64,000 bases of DNA, taken from assembly GCA_039995105.1 (NCBI GenBank), contig CP146203.1, positions 3,038,001 through 3,102,000 on the forward strand. Direction: 5' to 3'. Shown here piece after piece: positions 62,816 through 64,000 of this stretch. The DNA is from Jonesiaceae bacterium BS-20 (GTDB lineage: Bacteria; Actinomycetota; Actinomycetes; Actinomycetales; Cellulomonadaceae). Numbering within the stretch: the first letter of the stretch is position 1; each line of letters begins with the position of its first letter. The notes beneath the pieces are model-generated. The model worked only from the letters and a program-made list of their open reading frames with translations. It was not told the DNA's origin and did no database searches. Both the position numbers and the translations under genes were made by a program.

Positions 62816-63763
62816 CTAGTTGGCAAGGCCTTCGAGGTAGTGCTGAGCGTCAAGAGCGGCGGAGCAACCGGTTCCGGCGGCGGTAATTGCTTGGCGGTAG
62901 ACGTTGTCAACGAGGTCACCACACGCAAATACGCCGGGGACGTTGGTTGCGGTGCTGCGGCCCTGAACCTGGACATAGCCGTTTTCATCAACGTCAATGA
63001 CATCCTTGACCAGCTCTGAGCGTGGGTCGTGGCCAATGGCAACGAACAACCCGGTTGCATCAATGTCGCGTTCTTCGCCGGTGATAGTGTCCCGCAGAAC
63101 GAGGGATTCCACTTTATTCTCACCACGGATCGCGGCGACTTCGGTGTTCCAAGCAAATTCGATCTTTGGATCAGCAAGCGCGCGCTCGGCCATGATTTTC
63201 GATGCCCGCAGCTCGTCGCGGCGGTGCACCATGGTCACCTTTGCGGCAAAGCGCGTCAAGAACGTGGCCTCTTCAACGGCGGAATCGCCGCCACCTACAA
63301 CAACGATGTGCTGATCCTTGAAGAAGAACCCGTCACAGGTGGCACACCAGGAAACACCGCGTCCAGATAGGCGTTTCTCATCCGGTAGGCCCAACTCGCG
63401 GTAAGCGGAGCCGGTTGCCAAGATAACTGAGCGGGCGGAGATTGTCTCGCCGCCACCGGTCGTGATGGCCTTGATATCCCCGGTGAGGTCAACGGCTTCC
63501 GCGTCATCCCACTCGATCTCGGCGCCAAACTTCTCCGCCTGCTTCTGCATGTTCTCCATGAGATCAGGGCCGAGCACGCCGTCTGGGAATCCTGGGAAGT
63601 TCTCCACGTCGGTTGTGTTCATCAAGGCGCCACCAGCGGTAATGGAACCGGCAAGAACGAGAGGAGCTAATCCTGCTCGGGCGGCGTAGACGGCTGCCGT
63701 GTAACCGGCTGGTCCGGAACCGATGATGACAACGTCGCGGATTTGGGTGGCAGAGCTAGTCAC
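62816..63763 (-). CDS. trxB: Thioredoxin reductase
   Basis: A 315-residue flavoprotein with the FAD motif GSGPAG (15-20), redox pair WCATCDG (Cys140, Cys143), NADP motif [11 protein letters not shown] and FACGDLVDN near the end. It reduces thioredoxin with NADPH. GTG start with AAGGA upstream. Confidence 0.97.
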   Translation of the reverse strand: MTSSATQIRDVVIIGSGPAGYTAAVYAARAGLAPLVLAGSITAGGALMNTTDVENFPGFPDGVLGPDLMENMQKQAEKFGAEIEWDDAEAVDLTGDIKAITTGGGETISARSVILATGSAYRELGLPDEKRLSGRGVSWCATCDGFFFKDQHIVVVGGGDSAVEEATFLTRFAAKVTMVHRRDELRASKIMAERALADPKIEFAWNTEVAAIRGENKVESLVLRDTITGEERDIDATGLFVAIGHDPRSELVKDVIDVDENGYVQVQGRSTATNVPGVFACGDLVDNVYRQAITAAGTGCSAALDAQHYLEGLAN

Positions 63764-63846
63764 GTAAGAGATCCTTAATGATTGATGTACTCAAAGATTT
63801 GTGCTGTGTATTGACTGTAACAAGGGTGGGCCCTGTTTAAGTCCCG

Positions 63847-64000
63847 TCAGCCTATGGCCAACATATCTATGTCGGTGTACGCGTTAGAAATGAGCATTCC
63901 GGGAACCGCAAAAAGATACGCCTGACGGGTGTTTTGGATCCAGGGTTGCCACTGGGGAGCGCGACCATGAACAAAGTCAGCCGCAGTGCCGTGGAAATCT
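63847..64000 (-). CDS. C-terminal fragment of an unknown protein
   Basis: An open reading frame that runs in from the right edge and stops with TGA at 63847-63849. The visible last 50 residues include HGTAADFVHGRAPQWQPW and AYLFAVPGMLISNAYTDIDM. I do not recognise it. It is 83 bp upstream of trxB, on the same strand. Confidence 0.5.
   Translation of the reverse strand, partial: DFHGTAADFVHGRAPQWQPWIQNTRQAYLFAVPGMLISNAYTDIDMLAIG

Noticed and set aside
1-64000. CRISPR arrays, insertion sequences, phage or toxin-antitoxin genes
   Set aside because: No spaced direct repeats, transposase motifs, terminal repeats or such genes were seen on either strand.

Overview
The window is the replication-origin region of an actinobacterial chromosome of moderate GC content, plus about 42 kb of accessory and housekeeping genes to its left. 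The evidence is the classic order gyrA-gyrB-DUF721-recF-dnaN-[oriC]-dnaA-rpmH-rnpA-yidD-yidC-jag-rsmG-parA-parB, the actinobacterial markers DUF3566 and DLW-39 next to tRNA-Ile(GAT) and tRNA-Ala(TGC), perfect parS sites, frequent GTG starts and several apparently leaderless promoters. I cannot name the genus; a member of the Actinomycetales/Micrococcales group is likely. I see no rRNA, transposase, phage or CRISPR array.

Layout from left to right. 1-7 kb: a minus-strand catabolic operon (metallo-beta-lactamase-fold lactonase, FmdB zinc ribbon, zinc alcohol dehydrogenase, aldehyde dehydrogenase, two luciferase-like oxidoreductases), divergent from a GAF/PucR regulator. The gene set fits cyclic ketone or lactone breakdown. 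7-15 kb: an unknown membrane protein, glutaredoxin, pyridoxal kinase, PLP-binding YggS protein, a third luciferase-like enzyme, methyltransferase, acetyltransferase, a pair of FluC/CrcB fluoride channels and a ferredoxin-reductase-like flavoprotein. 15-18 kb: a SipW-type signal peptidase with an unusual exported C-terminal half ending in an LAKTG sorting motif, and three exported proteins, one of which seems to start at CTG. 18-25 kb: a nitrite-respiration cluster (DUF2249 protein, Cys-containing HTH regulator, NnrS-like membrane protein, membrane-fused copper nitrite reductase NirK, and a P450 that lacks the usual I-helix acid).

25-35 kb: two lipoproteins, an ABC exporter, a thioredoxin/DUF2892/CPVC-membrane-protein operon under a perfect CsoR-type operator, a TetR regulator, a small basic protein with a structured leader, a Pro-rich coiled-coil membrane protein, a DUF305 lipoprotein, a deaminase, a MATE exporter and an orphan NrdI. 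35-42 kb: a GAF regulator with an ExaC-like aldehyde dehydrogenase and DUF779 protein, PadR with its membrane partner, and a NarL-type two-component system.

42-64 kb: tRNAs, DLW-39, DUF3566, gyrA, gyrB, DUF721, recF, dnaN, oriC, dnaA, then rightwards rpmH to parB, then (minus strand) a D-alanine-D-alanine ligase-like gene, a PLP aminotransferase, trxA and trxB. DnaA boxes lie on both sides of dnaA. parS sites occur between recF and dnaN, upstream of parA, and inside parA and parB. The dnaA-rpmH gap contains an unusual series of inverted repeats.
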